Below, piece after piece: positions 45,301 to 55,164 of a stretch of 63,121 nucleotides of DNA (its first letter is position 1; each line of letters starts with the position of its first letter). The position numbers were made by a program, and so were the translations under genes. Source of the stretch: Bacteroidales bacterium. GTDB taxonomy: Bacteria > Bacteroidota > Bacteroidia > Bacteroidales > JAFGXI01. The stretch spans positions 1-63,121 of the forward strand of contig JAFGXI010000011.1 of assembly GCA_016936665.1 (NCBI GenBank). The letters are read 5' to 3'. The notes under the pieces are model-generated. The model saw only the letters and a list, made by a program, of their open reading frames with translations, was not told the origin of the DNA and searched no databases.

Positions 45301-47344
45301 TTTCGCTAATTGTTTGATAATCTGTATTTTGATGAACATCGCCCGATAAACAAGAATTAGCAACGATAATGGGATATTTCCCGTAGTTATTGTAATTTGA
45401 AGGCTCATCAATGGATTGGTCGAAACCCGACGAAGAACCATGCCCAAAAAAAGTCATTAACTCGACTCCCTCATTGATCAAATTTGCAACGGAATCCGAT
45501 ACAGAAATTTGAATAGGATCGGAACTATTTTTAAGGAACGTATAACCGAACCCACCCGTCAAAGTATCGGAATAAATGTCTTTATATTGGTTTAAATAAC
45601 CCGAAAAAGTCGTCTGCTCATAAGTCGTACTTCCTCCTCCCAAGAAAAGTGCTCTTTTTTGCCACAAACCAGTCTCAGGGGTATCGTAGCTAATTATTTT
45701 ATTGAGGTAATCTTGCAACTCATCGTTAGTTCTAATAGCTAATCGACCTGTAGACACTGCTGGGCTTAATGTTCCATCTAATCCGGAAGTTATTAAAACA
45801 TCGCTAGGCGGATTTCCCATAGTCGGTACTAAACATTGTTGCCAAGCGTCAGCATTATTTCTGATGTTTGCAGAACTTATCGATTTACCTACTAAAAGTA
45901 AATAACTTGGAAGACTATATTGATTGTCTAAAAACTTAATAAAGTTACGTATCGACAATGGATGCTTCTCGATGCCATTCCCGAACTGATGGTACAAATC
46001 GCTAATTTCTGCTTTAAGTACCTGGTATCCTTGCGAAGATCGATACTGTGCATAATTAGCAACCGCAGACTCGAGTACCTTGGGGTAAACTATTATATAA
46101 TCCGGATGACTAACTTCCTGACTATAGTTAGTAAATTGAATATTTTTAATAGAAGTAATATACTTTCGTTTTTGGCTCGACATTAAAATATATTCTTGAT
46201 CTTCTGTCGAATTTTGAATTATAGCTTCAACATTAGAACCAGATACAACAGGTATTGTTCTTGTATTTGATGTAATGTTGTATAATGCAAAGTCGCTTCC
46301 ATTGATGTTTTCGAAGCTGATTCGTTTAGGTTGAGTCGATGCCATACTAGTGAACCAAGCCATAGAGTCTGTACTGTAATCGAGATCCCTTTCGTAGCTA
46401 TATCGTATATAAGCTAACACATTGCGATCAACCTGCCCTCCGATATTATAATTTGATGAGAATTTTAAACTAAGTGTCGATTGAGTAATTTGAGAAGACG
46501 GAATTGAAAATTGACGTATAACACCCTGATAACCAGTATATGTAGCAGAATCGTACAAAACATTATTAAAACGCACTTTAAGAAAGTGCTGAAGATTGGA
46601 ATATACATCCGAATTTGGTGCTCCACAAACTGAGTATTCCACATCAACCGAAGATGTTGAAATTCTATGAGATGTATTAATCGATTTGCTTAATATACTT
46701 CCATAAACAAAACTAGTTGCATCGAACCAACCTTTTCCCGAACTGTAATCCGAAATGCGTTGCCCCCAATAAAATTTACTATTAAACTGATCTAATTTAA
46801 TTTCCTTGACCGACGATATAGGACTATAATTATTATAATCTACAGAGCTATAGGTTTGAATACGACGTTTAGGCTCCGGAGAGTCTTTCCAAGTCACATA
46901 ATAATAAATTGTGTCGTTAATTTGGCTGTGGTAAGGATTGTTTTGCTGCGAAGCATCTTCGTACATATCGAGGTCGAAACTACCATCGTTTTTACGAGCA
47001 TAAAACTCGATATAATCGCCAGAGTCGAAACTTAAATCATTTTCACCATATACAAATATTGCTTGCTCTTCTCCCCTAGCAAAGACTTGAAGGTTTTTCG
47101 GGTTAACAGTAATGAACCCTGTATTAATTGCACTTAAAGTATTTCGATTGATTCGATAAATTCCATCTTCGTATATTTTAAAGCAAACATATTTTTGATT
47201 GTAATTAATCCAATCGTTATTTTGAGCATATTGGCTTGTCGACAAAAAACCGGCAAGAAAAATCAACAGAACTTTAAGATTAAGATATAATGTTCTTAAC
47301 TCAATTTTTTTTTGAAACAAATTATACAATAATGCAAGCAACAT
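42368..47344 (-). CDS. C25 (gingipain-family) peptidase, PorU2-like T9SS sortase homologue
   Basis: 1658 aa. A hydrophobic segment (LLIFLAGFLSTSQYAQ) serves as signal peptide. The C25 peptidase domain (about residues 410-780) has the catalytic pair H635 in FFGHGSSSG and C665 in VANSCLSG. Further on are CARDB-like repeats and a C-terminal FlgD-like segment (ILNYPNPFSTSTQFVF ... GVYFYRIF) rather than a canonical cleaved sorting domain. In Bacteroidota the T9SS sortase PorU and its longer homologue called PorU2 have this layout, and they cut sorting domains and attach cargo. This gene is therefore a good candidate for handling the three T9SS substrates in the window; PorU versus PorU2 identity is inferred from length. 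Confidence 0.85.
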   Translation of the reverse strand: MLLALLYNLFQKKIELRTLYLNLKVLLIFLAGFLSTSQYAQNNDWINYNQKYVCFKIYEDGIYRINRNTLSAINTGFITVNPKNLQVFARGEEQAIFVYGENDLSFDSGDYIEFYARKNDGSFDLDMYEDASQQNNPYHSQINDTIYYYVTWKDSPEPKRRIQTYSSVDYNNYSPISSVKEIKLDQFNSKFYWGQRISDYSSGKGWFDATSFVYGSILSKSINTSHRISTSSVDVEYSVCGAPNSDVYSNLQHFLKVRFNNVLYDSATYTGYQGVIRQFSIPSSQITQSTLSLKFSSNYNIGGQVDRNVLAYIRYSYERDLDYSTDSMAWFTSMASTQPKRISFENINGSDFALYNITSNTRTIPVVSGSNVEAIIQNSTEDQEYILMSSQKRKYITSIKNIQFTNYSQEVSHPDYIIVYPKVLESAVANYAQYRSSQGYQVLKAEISDLYHQFGNGIEKHPLSIRNFIKFLDNQYSLPSYLLLVGKSISSANIRNNADAWQQCLVPTMGNPPSDVLITSGLDGTLSPAVSTGRLAIRTNDELQDYLNKIISYDTPETGLWQKRALFLGGGSTTYEQTTFSGYLNQYKDIYSDTLTGGFGYTFLKNSSDPIQISVSDSVANLINEGVELMTFFGHGSSSGFDQSIDEPSNYNNYGKYPIIVANSCLSGDVHQNTDYQTISEKWVLIPDKGSIAFLASADLGYASQLHLITKEWYKNLAYKNYGNALGDIIRASMDDYSENQSTNLYVKKTIYDNTLHGDPAIVPYFFDKPDLQIQPSGIRLSVLPITNEIDSFPVQVTFYNLARTINENFVVSIERVFPDGTSEYYSKTLTYCYYSSSFELNIPTKSELAIGLNKIIVRLDNLNQIDELDESNNVAELDFIVQTNDLVPIFPYEYAVYPNAEVTLKASSGDLFLGDFNAVFQIDTSDQFNSPLMRESTIATNGGITSWDVPTTLTDSIVYYWRVSIEGSNRWNYSSFRYISNKEGWSQAHYFQFEKDDFQFINYDRNTRDYTYITTPKNLICRTIGSVPESRLPEVGYWIDGVGDQSSCGGGSAFNVVVIDSISLEPWLSDREDFGHRDYPKCFSRTNPDHYFQFTATDSTSMENFAAMLNAIPDGMHVLIYSIWNGNFAQLPENSKLAFESLYPATQIRTIPDNYPYILYVQKGKLSSAFEEIGSSVTDEIDINVSLKTNFDYGLIHSVLIGPAINWQSFHWNYYDQVQNKNTHVSIAGVTQHGTEQILVGPLPEDSLDVYSLEQRIDANQYPLIKLMFYSKDSITRVPTQLQDWTVLYTPVPETAIDLDLPFAFYNDTLQQGDNVSMTISTQNVSLFDMDSLLVRYKHKDQNNNTKVVRTVKLRPHPSLDILTDTVRLNTIDLQGNQSLWVEFNPTDSLTGEYDQLEQYHFNNIAVKYFYVQKDRTNPLLNVTFDGFHIMDGDIVSPNPNILIVIDDENQYLNMDDANKVSVFLKHENWADEVRMTENDSSGVQQLFWTPSSLPENKAEMLFQPKSLEDGLYTLRVGATDASNNESGSYDYTIHFKVVNKSTITEILNYPNPFSTSTQFVFTLTGAEIPEEIVIQIMTVTGKLVQEINLSEVSHLRIGKNITDYKWDGTDMYGDRLANGVYFYRIFTKMNGNRVEHMSTDADQYFKKGIGKMYIMR

Positions 47345-47396
47345 AGATTAATCCGGGATTTAAATATAAAGATAATAAAACCCTCGATATTTCCTA

Positions 47397-49001
47397 TTAA
47401 TTCGTTTTAGACGATTTTAAAACCTCTATAGCTTTTAGTACTGTTTGGTCTCTTTCGAGTACCGTTGGGTAAAAACCTTCATCATCAAAAATATTACGAT
47501 CGATATATGCTAATAGGTAATTTTCGATTCTGTATTTAGAAATTTCAAAATCATTTGCATCGAAAGTAACACCTTCTTTTTCTCCATATTTAATGAGCTG
47601 TTGAACAATATGTTGAGATTTTAGATACTGATTAAGCGACTTGTAATCTTTATATTTATTTAAGGCTAGTCTGTTATTATCGGTATAATTAAAGGCGAAT
47701 GTATATATTAAACCTTTAGCTATTAAGCTTCTGAAATAATCTGAAAAACCGATGGTATCTACACCAACAAAATAATCCGGCATAATACCGCCACCTCCAT
47801 AAACAACTTTACCTCCGGGCGTTTCATATTTTAGAGAATCGGCAAATTGAATACTATCCTTGTCGGAAAACTCGCCATGCATGTACCGCTTACTTATATC
47901 CATGTAATAATCTTCAAGATCGGCACCGTAATCTTTTTGAATACATCGACCTGTCGGGGTATAATAACGAGCTATAGTTAATCGCAAACCCGAGCCATCT
48001 GGGAATTGTGTGGGCTCTTGCACCAAGCCTTTTCCAAAAGAACGACGGCCAATAATTGTTCCCCTATCGTTATCTTGTAACGCGCCTGCTAAAATCTCGC
48101 TGGCCGAAGCAGACCACTCGTCTATTAGAATTACTACTTTATCGCGTTTACACATACCATTGGTTGTAGCTACAATATCTTCTCTTGGTCTCGATCTTCC
48201 TTCGGTATATACTATTAAGTTGCCACTTTCGAGAAACTCATCAGCAATCTGAACAGCAGTTTGCATGACTCCTCCTCCATTACCTCTTAAATCGATAATC
48301 CAATTATTTACACCTTTTAACTTGCATTTCTGAATACTGCTTCTAAACTCTTCGTAGGTATTCAAGGCAAATTTGCTTAATTTTAGATATCCTATTTTAG
48401 GAGCTATTTCGAAAGCTACATCAACACTTTTAATCGGAATCACATCACGAACAATAGTAAAAGGAATTAATTCTTTGTATCCATTTCGCTTTACTTTGAT
48501 GCTTACTTTTGTACCTCTTTCCCCTTTAAGAGACTTCATCACTTTTTGGTTCGATATTTTTACACCGGCAAACAAAGAGTCGCCCACATAAACGATTCTA
48601 TCGCCAGCCATCACGCCTACTTTTTCGGAAGGGCCACCGTGTATGGTATTAATAACCATTATAGTATCGTTTTGAATGTTGAACATAATTCCTATTCCAT
48701 CGAAATTACCTTCAATCGGTTCATTCATCTCTTCGAGTTCTTTTGCGGGAATATACATAGAGTGAGGGTCGAGCTGTTCAAGCAGTTTAGGCAATGCCAT
48801 CTCAATCAAATCGTTTTCGCTCACCGAATCGACGTATTCTTGTTGAATATAATTAAGTACGGCATGCAGTTTATCGGCTTTCGGATAAACAACCAAAGGA
48901 CTTGAGTTACTATTATTCATCGACTTACCGATGTATATACCTATTATTAAAAGTATCGCAAATAGGATGGGGGTAATAATAATGCTTAACTTGGATTTCA
49001 T
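47397..49001 (-). CDS. S41 family C-terminal processing peptidase
   Basis: 534 aa. N-terminal membrane anchor (LSIIITPILFAILLIIGIYIG), a PDZ domain (about 85-180), then the S41 protease core with the nucleophile S299 in WSASASEI and the base K324 in RSFGKG, spaced 25 residues as in E. coli Prc. It cuts C-termini of periplasmic proteins. Located between dCMP deaminase (9-base gap) and the PorU2-like gene on the same strand. Confidence 0.93.
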   Translation of the reverse strand: MKSKLSIIITPILFAILLIIGIYIGKSMNNSNSSPLVVYPKADKLHAVLNYIQQEYVDSVSENDLIEMALPKLLEQLDPHSMYIPAKELEEMNEPIEGNFDGIGIMFNIQNDTIMVINTIHGGPSEKVGVMAGDRIVYVGDSLFAGVKISNQKVMKSLKGERGTKVSIKVKRNGYKELIPFTIVRDVIPIKSVDVAFEIAPKIGYLKLSKFALNTYEEFRSSIQKCKLKGVNNWIIDLRGNGGGVMQTAVQIADEFLESGNLIVYTEGRSRPREDIVATTNGMCKRDKVVILIDEWSASASEILAGALQDNDRGTIIGRRSFGKGLVQEPTQFPDGSGLRLTIARYYTPTGRCIQKDYGADLEDYYMDISKRYMHGEFSDKDSIQFADSLKYETPGGKVVYGGGGIMPDYFVGVDTIGFSDYFRSLIAKGLIYTFAFNYTDNNRLALNKYKDYKSLNQYLKSQHIVQQLIKYGEKEGVTFDANDFEISKYRIENYLLAYIDRNIFDDEGFYPTVLERDQTVLKAIEVLKSSKTN

Positions 49002-49010
49002 ACGAATTAA

Positions 49011-49448
49011 TTATTCTTCTATACTTAAATGTTCAACCTGGATGCCAACTCTATTTAACAACTCCAAACCATTGTGTGTATGATATAAATCGGAAAAAAC
49101 GACTCTTTTAATCCCAGACTGTATGATGAGTTTTGAGCATTCTATACAAGGCGATGTGGTCACATACAAAGTTGCTCCTTCACTACTGTTACTAGATTTA
49201 GCTACTTTTGTAATAGCATTGGCTTCGGCATGTAAAACATAATCTTTGGTGCGTCCGTGTTCATCTTCGCAATGATTTTCAAAACCGGATGGGGTTCCGT
49301 TGTAACCATCAGAAATAATCATTTTATCTTTAACAATTAGAGCACCAACTTTTCGTCTCTCGCAATAACTATTTCCAGCCCATATTTTGGCCATTGCTAA
49401 ATATTTTTTATCTATATCTTTTTGCTTATCCAGATTATTGCTTTTCAT
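49011..49448 (-). CDS. dCMP deaminase / ComEB-type cytidylate deaminase
   Basis: 145 aa. Zinc site HAEANAI and PCIECSK, substrate region SDGYNGTPSGFENHCED. It turns dCMP into dUMP for dTMP synthesis. First gene of the long minus-strand run; nine bases separate it from the S41 gene. Confidence 0.93.
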   Translation of the reverse strand: MKSNNLDKQKDIDKKYLAMAKIWAGNSYCERRKVGALIVKDKMIISDGYNGTPSGFENHCEDEHGRTKDYVLHAEANAITKVAKSSNSSEGATLYVTTSPCIECSKLIIQSGIKRVVFSDLYHTHNGLELLNRVGIQVEHLSIEE

Positions 49449-49634
49449 CTTCAGGAATTAAAACTGATAAAAATAAATATTAATATTCAGAGCTGTATCT
49501 AATAAAAACCTATAAAACTTAAATAAAGTTAATTAACACTGATGATATTAATAAAAAAACAACTTTTTTTGTTGGACTGAACCTACACAAAAATCGATAA
49601 TAAAAAATCAAAAGAGATAATAACACGTCCAATT

Positions 49635-50180
49635 ATGAAAAAGTATATTGTTGTTCTGATAATCATCTTCGCGGTTTTTAATTGCTATTCTCAAGCTCCA
49701 AAAATTGTTATTGCCGCCTCGAAAGGGAATATTTCCGCAGTTAAAGCTTGTATTAAAAAAGGCGACGACATTAATGCAAAGTCGGTAACACAATGGTCTG
49801 CTCTGGCCTATGCAGTGAATAAAAACAACCTTCAACTTTGTCGAGTTTTACTTGAAAATAACGCTGATGTTAATATACAAATTAATACTAAAGAAACATG
49901 TTTATTATTAGCTGCCAAATACAATTACAACGAGCTTGCCGAGCTTCTTATTCAATATAAAGCCGATATTAATGCCAAAGATATTATTGAGTTTAGATCC
50001 ATACATTGGGCTGCTAAAAACAATAATAAAGAGCTGGTTGAAATTTTGTTGAATGCCGGTGCCAATATCAATGCTAAAAATGTTCAAGGACGCACAGCAT
50101 TAGACATGGCCGATCCTAAAATAAAAGAATTTCTAATTAGCAAAGGTGCAAAAACAGGATTGGAGTTGGTTCAATCTTAA
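49635..50180 (+). CDS. Exported ankyrin-repeat protein
   Basis: 181 aa. Signal peptide (MKKYIVVLIIIFAVFNCYSQ) followed by four ankyrin repeats (for example ALAYAVNKNNLQLCRVLLENNADVN, and NKELVEILLNAGANINAKN). It should act in the periplasm through protein binding. Partner unknown; single gene. Confidence 0.85.
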   Translation: MKKYIVVLIIIFAVFNCYSQAPKIVIAASKGNISAVKACIKKGDDINAKSVTQWSALAYAVNKNNLQLCRVLLENNADVNIQINTKETCLLLAAKYNYNELAELLIQYKADINAKDIIEFRSIHWAAKNNNKELVEILLNAGANINAKNVQGRTALDMADPKIKEFLISKGAKTGLELVQS

Positions 50181-50216
50181 TTCATTTGTTTTAAACTTGT
50201 GGTAAAGCATATCGTC

Positions 50217-50247
50217 TTGCTTTTTTTTATTTAAAGGCGTATATTTG
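50217..50247 (+). promoter_or_regulatory. Promoter of the third T9SS substrate gene
   Basis: -33 TTG (50217-50219), 20-base spacer, -7 TATATTTG (50240-50247), ATG 27 bases later. Confidence 0.55.
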
Positions 50248-50274
50248 ATTAAAAGTAATTAAACTCTTATTATT

Positions 50275-51696
50275 ATGAAAAATCTAACTTTGATGCTTCT
50301 TTTATCAATTCCTATTTTTTTGTTTTCGCAAAACTATCAAGCCGTTACATCAAATCGTAAGGCTTTATTTACCGACATCAATGATGTCGTCCATACTTTA
50401 AAAATGGATTCTGTAAAACTCGATGGCACCGACTCTATCTTTTATCCATTTACTCAAATTCGTGATGTAAATGGCTATTTAGACTGCTTTAATCCATTTA
50501 TGCCGCATTGGATAGGACAAAAAATTCGCACCCAAACCAATGGTAATCATTATTTCTATAATAAAAATGGCGATAGTTTATTAATAAAATCTACAGCCCC
50601 TATAAACGCTACATGGCAAGTTATGACAGGGTATACCGCAGAAGTTACCCAGCTTGTTTGGGAAAATGTTTTAGGCGTGATGGACTCTGTAAAAACAATA
50701 TCAATTTCAGACGGAAATCAGTTTACTACAAGCATCAAACTAGGTCGGTCGTATGGTTTTGTAAACACAGGCAATTTTTATTTATTTCCGAATTTAGACG
50801 ACAATACGTATTATTACGACACCTTTCAAACCTACGAACTTGCCGGATTATCGACCCCAGAGATAGGTTTACAAAATCTGACTTGGTTCGACGTATTCGA
50901 CTTTCAAGTGGGAGATATTATTCATAACGAACAAACCCTCGGAAACTATGACATTACAACTGTAACACAAACTGCCAAAACCTATTTATCGCGCTCAGAT
51001 TACAACGATTCCATTGTTTACCAAGCTAAACGAGAGCGCTTAATAGAAGAATTCTCGCCCAACCCAAATCCTATACAACATATAATAGACACCATTTTCG
51101 AAACCATAACCCTCTTCCCCGATTTTGATTTATTCCCAGAAGAATTAACATCTGATATCAATTGGAAACACCAATTTTCCGAGATGAATACAAATCCATT
51201 TATTACTAAAAAAATTGGCGATTATCTATTCCCCGTTTTACAAGCGCCTACCAGCCCAAACGTTACCTGCTGGGGAATGATAGCTATTGATGGTTCTTGT
51301 ATGCAAGGCGACGAATACTACAAAGGCCTTGGAGGCCCTTATAATATATGCGATCCATATATGTATCCTGTTTACACACGTAATATTTTGGTATACTACG
51401 ACAAAGGAGGCATAGAATGGGGAACACCTATCGACTTTACCGTTGAAATAGAATCACACATCCAAAACTTTATCGAAGTTTACCCAAATCCAGCAGATAA
51501 CTACTTGGTAGTAAATACAATTCATGAATCGTATTTACAAAATGAGACTATAGAAATCTACGATTTAACAGGCAAACTTGTCATGTCTAGCACCGTCGAG
51601 ACATCAAAAGGTTTTACCATTGATGTATCCGTTCTGCAAAAAGGAATTTATTTAGTTAAAATCGGTGCAGAAACACAAAAACTTGTCGTCGAATAA
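50275..51696 (+). CDS. T9SS-sorted secreted protein, function unknown
   Basis: 473 aa. Signal peptide (LMLLLSIPIFLFSQ), a middle part without recognised domain that is rich in Tyr, Asp and Thr, and a C-terminal type A sorting domain (VYPNPADNYLVV ... LQKGIYLVKIGAETQKL). The centre has no visible enzyme motif. Its own promoter and a shared bidirectional terminator mark it as a single-gene unit. Confidence 0.83.
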   Translation: MKNLTLMLLLSIPIFLFSQNYQAVTSNRKALFTDINDVVHTLKMDSVKLDGTDSIFYPFTQIRDVNGYLDCFNPFMPHWIGQKIRTQTNGNHYFYNKNGDSLLIKSTAPINATWQVMTGYTAEVTQLVWENVLGVMDSVKTISISDGNQFTTSIKLGRSYGFVNTGNFYLFPNLDDNTYYYDTFQTYELAGLSTPEIGLQNLTWFDVFDFQVGDIIHNEQTLGNYDITTVTQTAKTYLSRSDYNDSIVYQAKRERLIEEFSPNPNPIQHIIDTIFETITLFPDFDLFPEELTSDINWKHQFSEMNTNPFITKKIGDYLFPVLQAPTSPNVTCWGMIAIDGSCMQGDEYYKGLGGPYNICDPYMYPVYTRNILVYYDKGGIEWGTPIDFTVEIESHIQNFIEVYPNPADNYLVVNTIHESYLQNETIEIYDLTGKLVMSSTVETSKGFTIDVSVLQKGIYLVKIGAETQKLVVE

Positions 51697-51734
51697 AAAA
51701 TGTGTTTACACTAAATTTTCAATTTCACTAAAAT

Positions 51735-51761
51735 AAAAAAAGCCGCAAATGCGGCTTTTTT
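51735..51761. terminator. Bidirectional terminator between the T9SS gene and pckA
   Basis: Perfect stem AAAAAAGCCGC / GCGGCTTTTTT with loop AAAT, between convergent stop codons at 51696 and 51768. Confidence 0.9.
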
Positions 51762-51767
51762 ATATAC

Positions 51768-53417
51768 TTACTTTTTCAATCGTTTAGGTCCGGCTCCTAA
51801 TACTTCTTGAGGAACGCCTTCAGCAAACAATTTAAAGTTTTCGATATAACGAGATGCCAAAGCATCGTATTTTCTCCAATAATCATCCTTATCGCCCCAT
51901 GCATTGGACGGCTCGAAGACATCGTCAGGAACACCCGGACAAGTTAAAGGGATATTGAATCCAAATAATGGATCTTTTCTATATTCTACATTATCCAACA
52001 TACCTTCCATTGCAGCCGATAGCATGTTTCGAGTATGTCTGATAGAAATACGTTTACCTACACCAAACTTTCCACCAACCCAGCCGGTGTTAACCAACCA
52101 AATTTTTGCTCCGGAACGTTCTGCTTTTTGTCTTAACAATTTAGCATAAAAATATGGATGATGCACCATAAACGGAGCACCAAAACAAGCAGAGAAAGTA
52201 ATTTCCGGCTCAATACCCAAACCTAACTCTGTACCTGCAATTTTAGAAGTATAACCGCTAATAAAATGATAAATAGCTTGGTTCATATCTAAACGAGCAA
52301 TTGGAGGCATCACGCCTTGCGCGTCTGCTGTTAAGAAGATAATATTTTTCGGTTGTGTTTTTACCATCTTCTGTGGGACTGCATTTGGGATAAACTCTAA
52401 AGGATATGATAAACGCGTATTTTCAGTTATTCGTTCATCATCTAAATCGATGTGTCGTGAGGCAGGATCGAAGATAACATTTTCTAGTACTGTGCCAAAA
52501 CGATGTGTACAGGCATGGATTTCTGGTTCTGCTTCTTCCGATAAACGAATGGCTTTAGCATAACAACCGGCTTCGTAATTAAACACACCGGAGTCGCTCC
52601 AGCCGTGCTCATCGTCGCCAATTAGACTTCGTTTTGGATCTGCAGATAAAGTTGTTTTACCGGTTCCCGAAAGACCAAAGAATAAAGCAACATCTCCTTC
52701 TTTTCCCACATTGGCCGAACAATGCATAGACATCACATCTTCTAGAGGCATAAGGTAGTTCATAATGGTGAACACCGACTTTTTAACTTCTCCGGCATAT
52801 TCAGTTCCTGCAATAATAGCCAGCTTTTTCCCAAAATCGATGGCAATAGCCGTTTCGCTATTCGTTCCGTCAATTCTTGGATCTAGTTTGAAGGAAGGAG
52901 AAACCATGACCGTAAAATCCGGAACAAACTGTTTTAATTTTGCTAAATCGTTTTCGCTAATCAACATGTTCTTTGCGAACAAGCTTTGCCAAGCTTTGTC
53001 GGTAATTATTCTTACCGGCAATCTGTACTCAGGATCGGCACCGGCATATAAATCTTGAACGAAAAGTTCTTCGCCTTGCCAAAACGATTGCAATCTTGAG
53101 AAAATTCCATTAAATTTTTCGGAAGTCATTGGGCGATTATATTCTCCCCAATCGATGTTGTTTTTTGAACTTTCTTCGCTCACAAAATATTTGTCGTTAG
53201 CAGCTCTAGCAGTCCATTTACCTGTGTATACTTGCAATGCCCCTCCATTAACTATTTTTCCTTCGTTGCGAAAAACAGCCTCTTCGTACAACGCTGCCAC
53301 AGGCAAATTCCAGTACACTCTGTCGAGATGTACCAAACCATGATTCATTAATCCAAAATCAGATTTTAAATTGGTTGCAGTATCTTGTGCAGGGGTTTTA
53401 AATTTTAAATACTTCAT
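51768..53417 (-). CDS. pckA: ATP-dependent phosphoenolpyruvate carboxykinase
   Basis: 549 aa. The P-loop GLSGTGKTTLSADP, the kinase-2 motif IGDDEHGW, and the substrate region CFGAPFMVHHP mark the ATP-type enzyme. In fermentative Bacteroidota it often runs towards oxaloacetate with CO2 fixation and ATP gain; in gluconeogenesis the opposite way. Single gene. Confidence 0.96.
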   Translation of the reverse strand: MKYLKFKTPAQDTATNLKSDFGLMNHGLVHLDRVYWNLPVAALYEEAVFRNEGKIVNGGALQVYTGKWTARAANDKYFVSEESSKNNIDWGEYNRPMTSEKFNGIFSRLQSFWQGEELFVQDLYAGADPEYRLPVRIITDKAWQSLFAKNMLISENDLAKLKQFVPDFTVMVSPSFKLDPRIDGTNSETAIAIDFGKKLAIIAGTEYAGEVKKSVFTIMNYLMPLEDVMSMHCSANVGKEGDVALFFGLSGTGKTTLSADPKRSLIGDDEHGWSDSGVFNYEAGCYAKAIRLSEEAEPEIHACTHRFGTVLENVIFDPASRHIDLDDERITENTRLSYPLEFIPNAVPQKMVKTQPKNIIFLTADAQGVMPPIARLDMNQAIYHFISGYTSKIAGTELGLGIEPEITFSACFGAPFMVHHPYFYAKLLRQKAERSGAKIWLVNTGWVGGKFGVGKRISIRHTRNMLSAAMEGMLDNVEYRKDPLFGFNIPLTCPGVPDDVFEPSNAWGDKDDYWRKYDALASRYIENFKLFAEGVPQEVLGAGPKRLKK

Positions 53418-53485
53418 TTTTAATTACGTTTAACGTTGAAAGTTAAAGGTCGAAAGTTTAAATAGCTTTCGCTTCAACTTAAATA

Positions 53486-54703
53486 CTAATTCCAGTCGCG
53501 GACTAACTTACGCTCTCCAATGTAAAGCTCGTTAGGAGAATTGGGATCCAATGCCCATTTTATTCTCTCGATACCCTCTGTAATATCTTTAATAGATCCG
53601 CAGAAAGATAAACGTAAATAGCCTTCCATACCAAACTCAACACCTGGCATGGTTAAAACCCTCACTTTTTCTAATAAAAAGTTTGATAGACGTGTTGAAT
53701 CTTTATCGTATTTGCTAAAATCGACAAAAGTGTAGAATGTTCCGTCTGGTGGTGTCACATAAACCCCATCGAAGGCTTTTAATTGGGCAACTAGAACATT
53801 TCTGTTATTTTCTAATGTTGCTCTTAAACTTTCTACCGACGATTGAATTCCATTGATTGCGCCAATTGCAGCTTTTTGAAGTAAAACCGATGGCCCCGAG
53901 GTTTGGTGACCTTGTATATTGGCCATTACTTTCGCCAATTTTTTATTTGCTACAGCCCAACCTATTCTAAATCCGGTCATTGCATATGCTTTAGAGACGC
54001 CATTAATGACTATTAATTTTGAATTTTCGGAAAAATCGCTTACATAATCGTATGGATTAGCTGTTTTTTTACCATCAAATACTAAGCTATGATAAATATC
54101 GTCCATAATCAGGTATATTCCTTTTTTCTCTGTAAACTCAACAATTTCCTTTATAAACTCTGCCGGATAAATCATTCCCGAAGGGTTGTTAGGATTGTTA
54201 ATGATGATAGCTTTGGTATAAGATGAAATATTTTGTTCGATATCTTTCATTCTTGGAATAAATGTTCCATCTTCTGGAGTAACAGCAACCGGAACCGCAC
54301 CACACAAGCGAGCCATTTCCGGGTAGCTAACCCAATAAGGCGCAGTGTATAACAACTCATCTTGAGGATCTAAAATAGCTTGAAGAGCCACCATTAAAGC
54401 TTGTTTTGCGCCACTAGAAACCACAATATTTTCCGGCTCAACTTTTCTATGGTAATGATCCAGAGTATAGCGGATCACTGCTTTCTTCATATCTACTGTA
54501 CCATCTACAGGTGCATAGCGTACTTCTCCCGAATTTAAGTGAGAGGCAATTGCTGTAATTGCATCTATTGGGGCTTTAGACTTTGGTTCGCCGCCACCCA
54601 AATGGATTACAGGCTCTCCCTTTGCTTTTAAAATTGCAAACGTTTCGTTTAACTTCAACGTTACTGACTCTCCAACAGAGCGTCCTATCAAACTGATACT
54701 CAT
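53486..54703 (-). CDS. Pyridoxal-phosphate aminotransferase, class I (aspartate-type)
   Basis: 405 aa. Substrate Asn/Tyr region VISSGAKQ-like (IVVSSGAKQALM), NNPNNPSGMIYP, DDIYHSLVF, and the Schiff-base Lys in VSKAYAMTGFRIGW. This matches the AspB/1-beta aspartate aminotransferase group; the amino acid cannot be fixed by reading. Single gene. Confidence 0.92.
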   Translation of the reverse strand: MSISLIGRSVGESVTLKLNETFAILKAKGEPVIHLGGGEPKSKAPIDAITAIASHLNSGEVRYAPVDGTVDMKKAVIRYTLDHYHRKVEPENIVVSSGAKQALMVALQAILDPQDELLYTAPYWVSYPEMARLCGAVPVAVTPEDGTFIPRMKDIEQNISSYTKAIIINNPNNPSGMIYPAEFIKEIVEFTEKKGIYLIMDDIYHSLVFDGKKTANPYDYVSDFSENSKLIVINGVSKAYAMTGFRIGWAVANKKLAKVMANIQGHQTSGPSVLLQKAAIGAINGIQSSVESLRATLENNRNVLVAQLKAFDGVYVTPPDGTFYTFVDFSKYDKDSTRLSNFLLEKVRVLTMPGVEFGMEGYLRLSFCGSIKDITEGIERIKWALDPNSPNELYIGERKLVRDWN

Positions 54704-54935
54704 ATTTCGTGCATTAATATTTAAAAAAAGAGGATAAATTTATAGAATTTATTGCGAAACAAAACTGAAATCGATCATTACTCATTAATGTTATACAAAG
54801 ATATTTGGAAATAATTTAAGCAACCTTTTACTTAATTTAACGTCTTCTAAATGCTTAATAAATAATTAATAATAATATTCTTGACTTTGCCAAAAGAAAT
54901 TTGTTCCTTTGTGCATGTTTGTAAATAAGCAAATT

Positions 54936-55115
54936 ATGAAACCTGTGTCAAAACAGACATTATACAATATAAACCTGTTTGTTATTGTTGTTCTTCTTGG
55001 AGTAGCAATGTACTGGTATAAAAATAGTAACATAAAACAGTACCAGCCTAGATTTTCTAACATTGAGGTTCCTCAGTCTTCTTCTAGCAATGTAAAAGCT
55101 GCTCTAAGCAAATAA
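54936..55115 (+). CDS. Small single-span membrane protein, 59 aa
   Basis: Start chosen at ATG 54936; an upstream in-frame ATG at 54909 would add nine residues. One hydrophobic helix (INLFVIVVLLGVAMYWY) and a Ser-rich polar tail. No family recognised. It lies 49 bases upstream of the TonB-like gene on the same strand and could be its operon partner. Coding status is moderate because it is short. Confidence 0.5.
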   Translation: MKPVSKQTLYNINLFVIVVLLGVAMYWYKNSNIKQYQPRFSNIEVPQSSSSNVKAALSK

Positions 55116-55164
55116 ATCCTTAAATTTAAATATTTTTCAGTTGCTATTTCTTAACTTCGCAATC

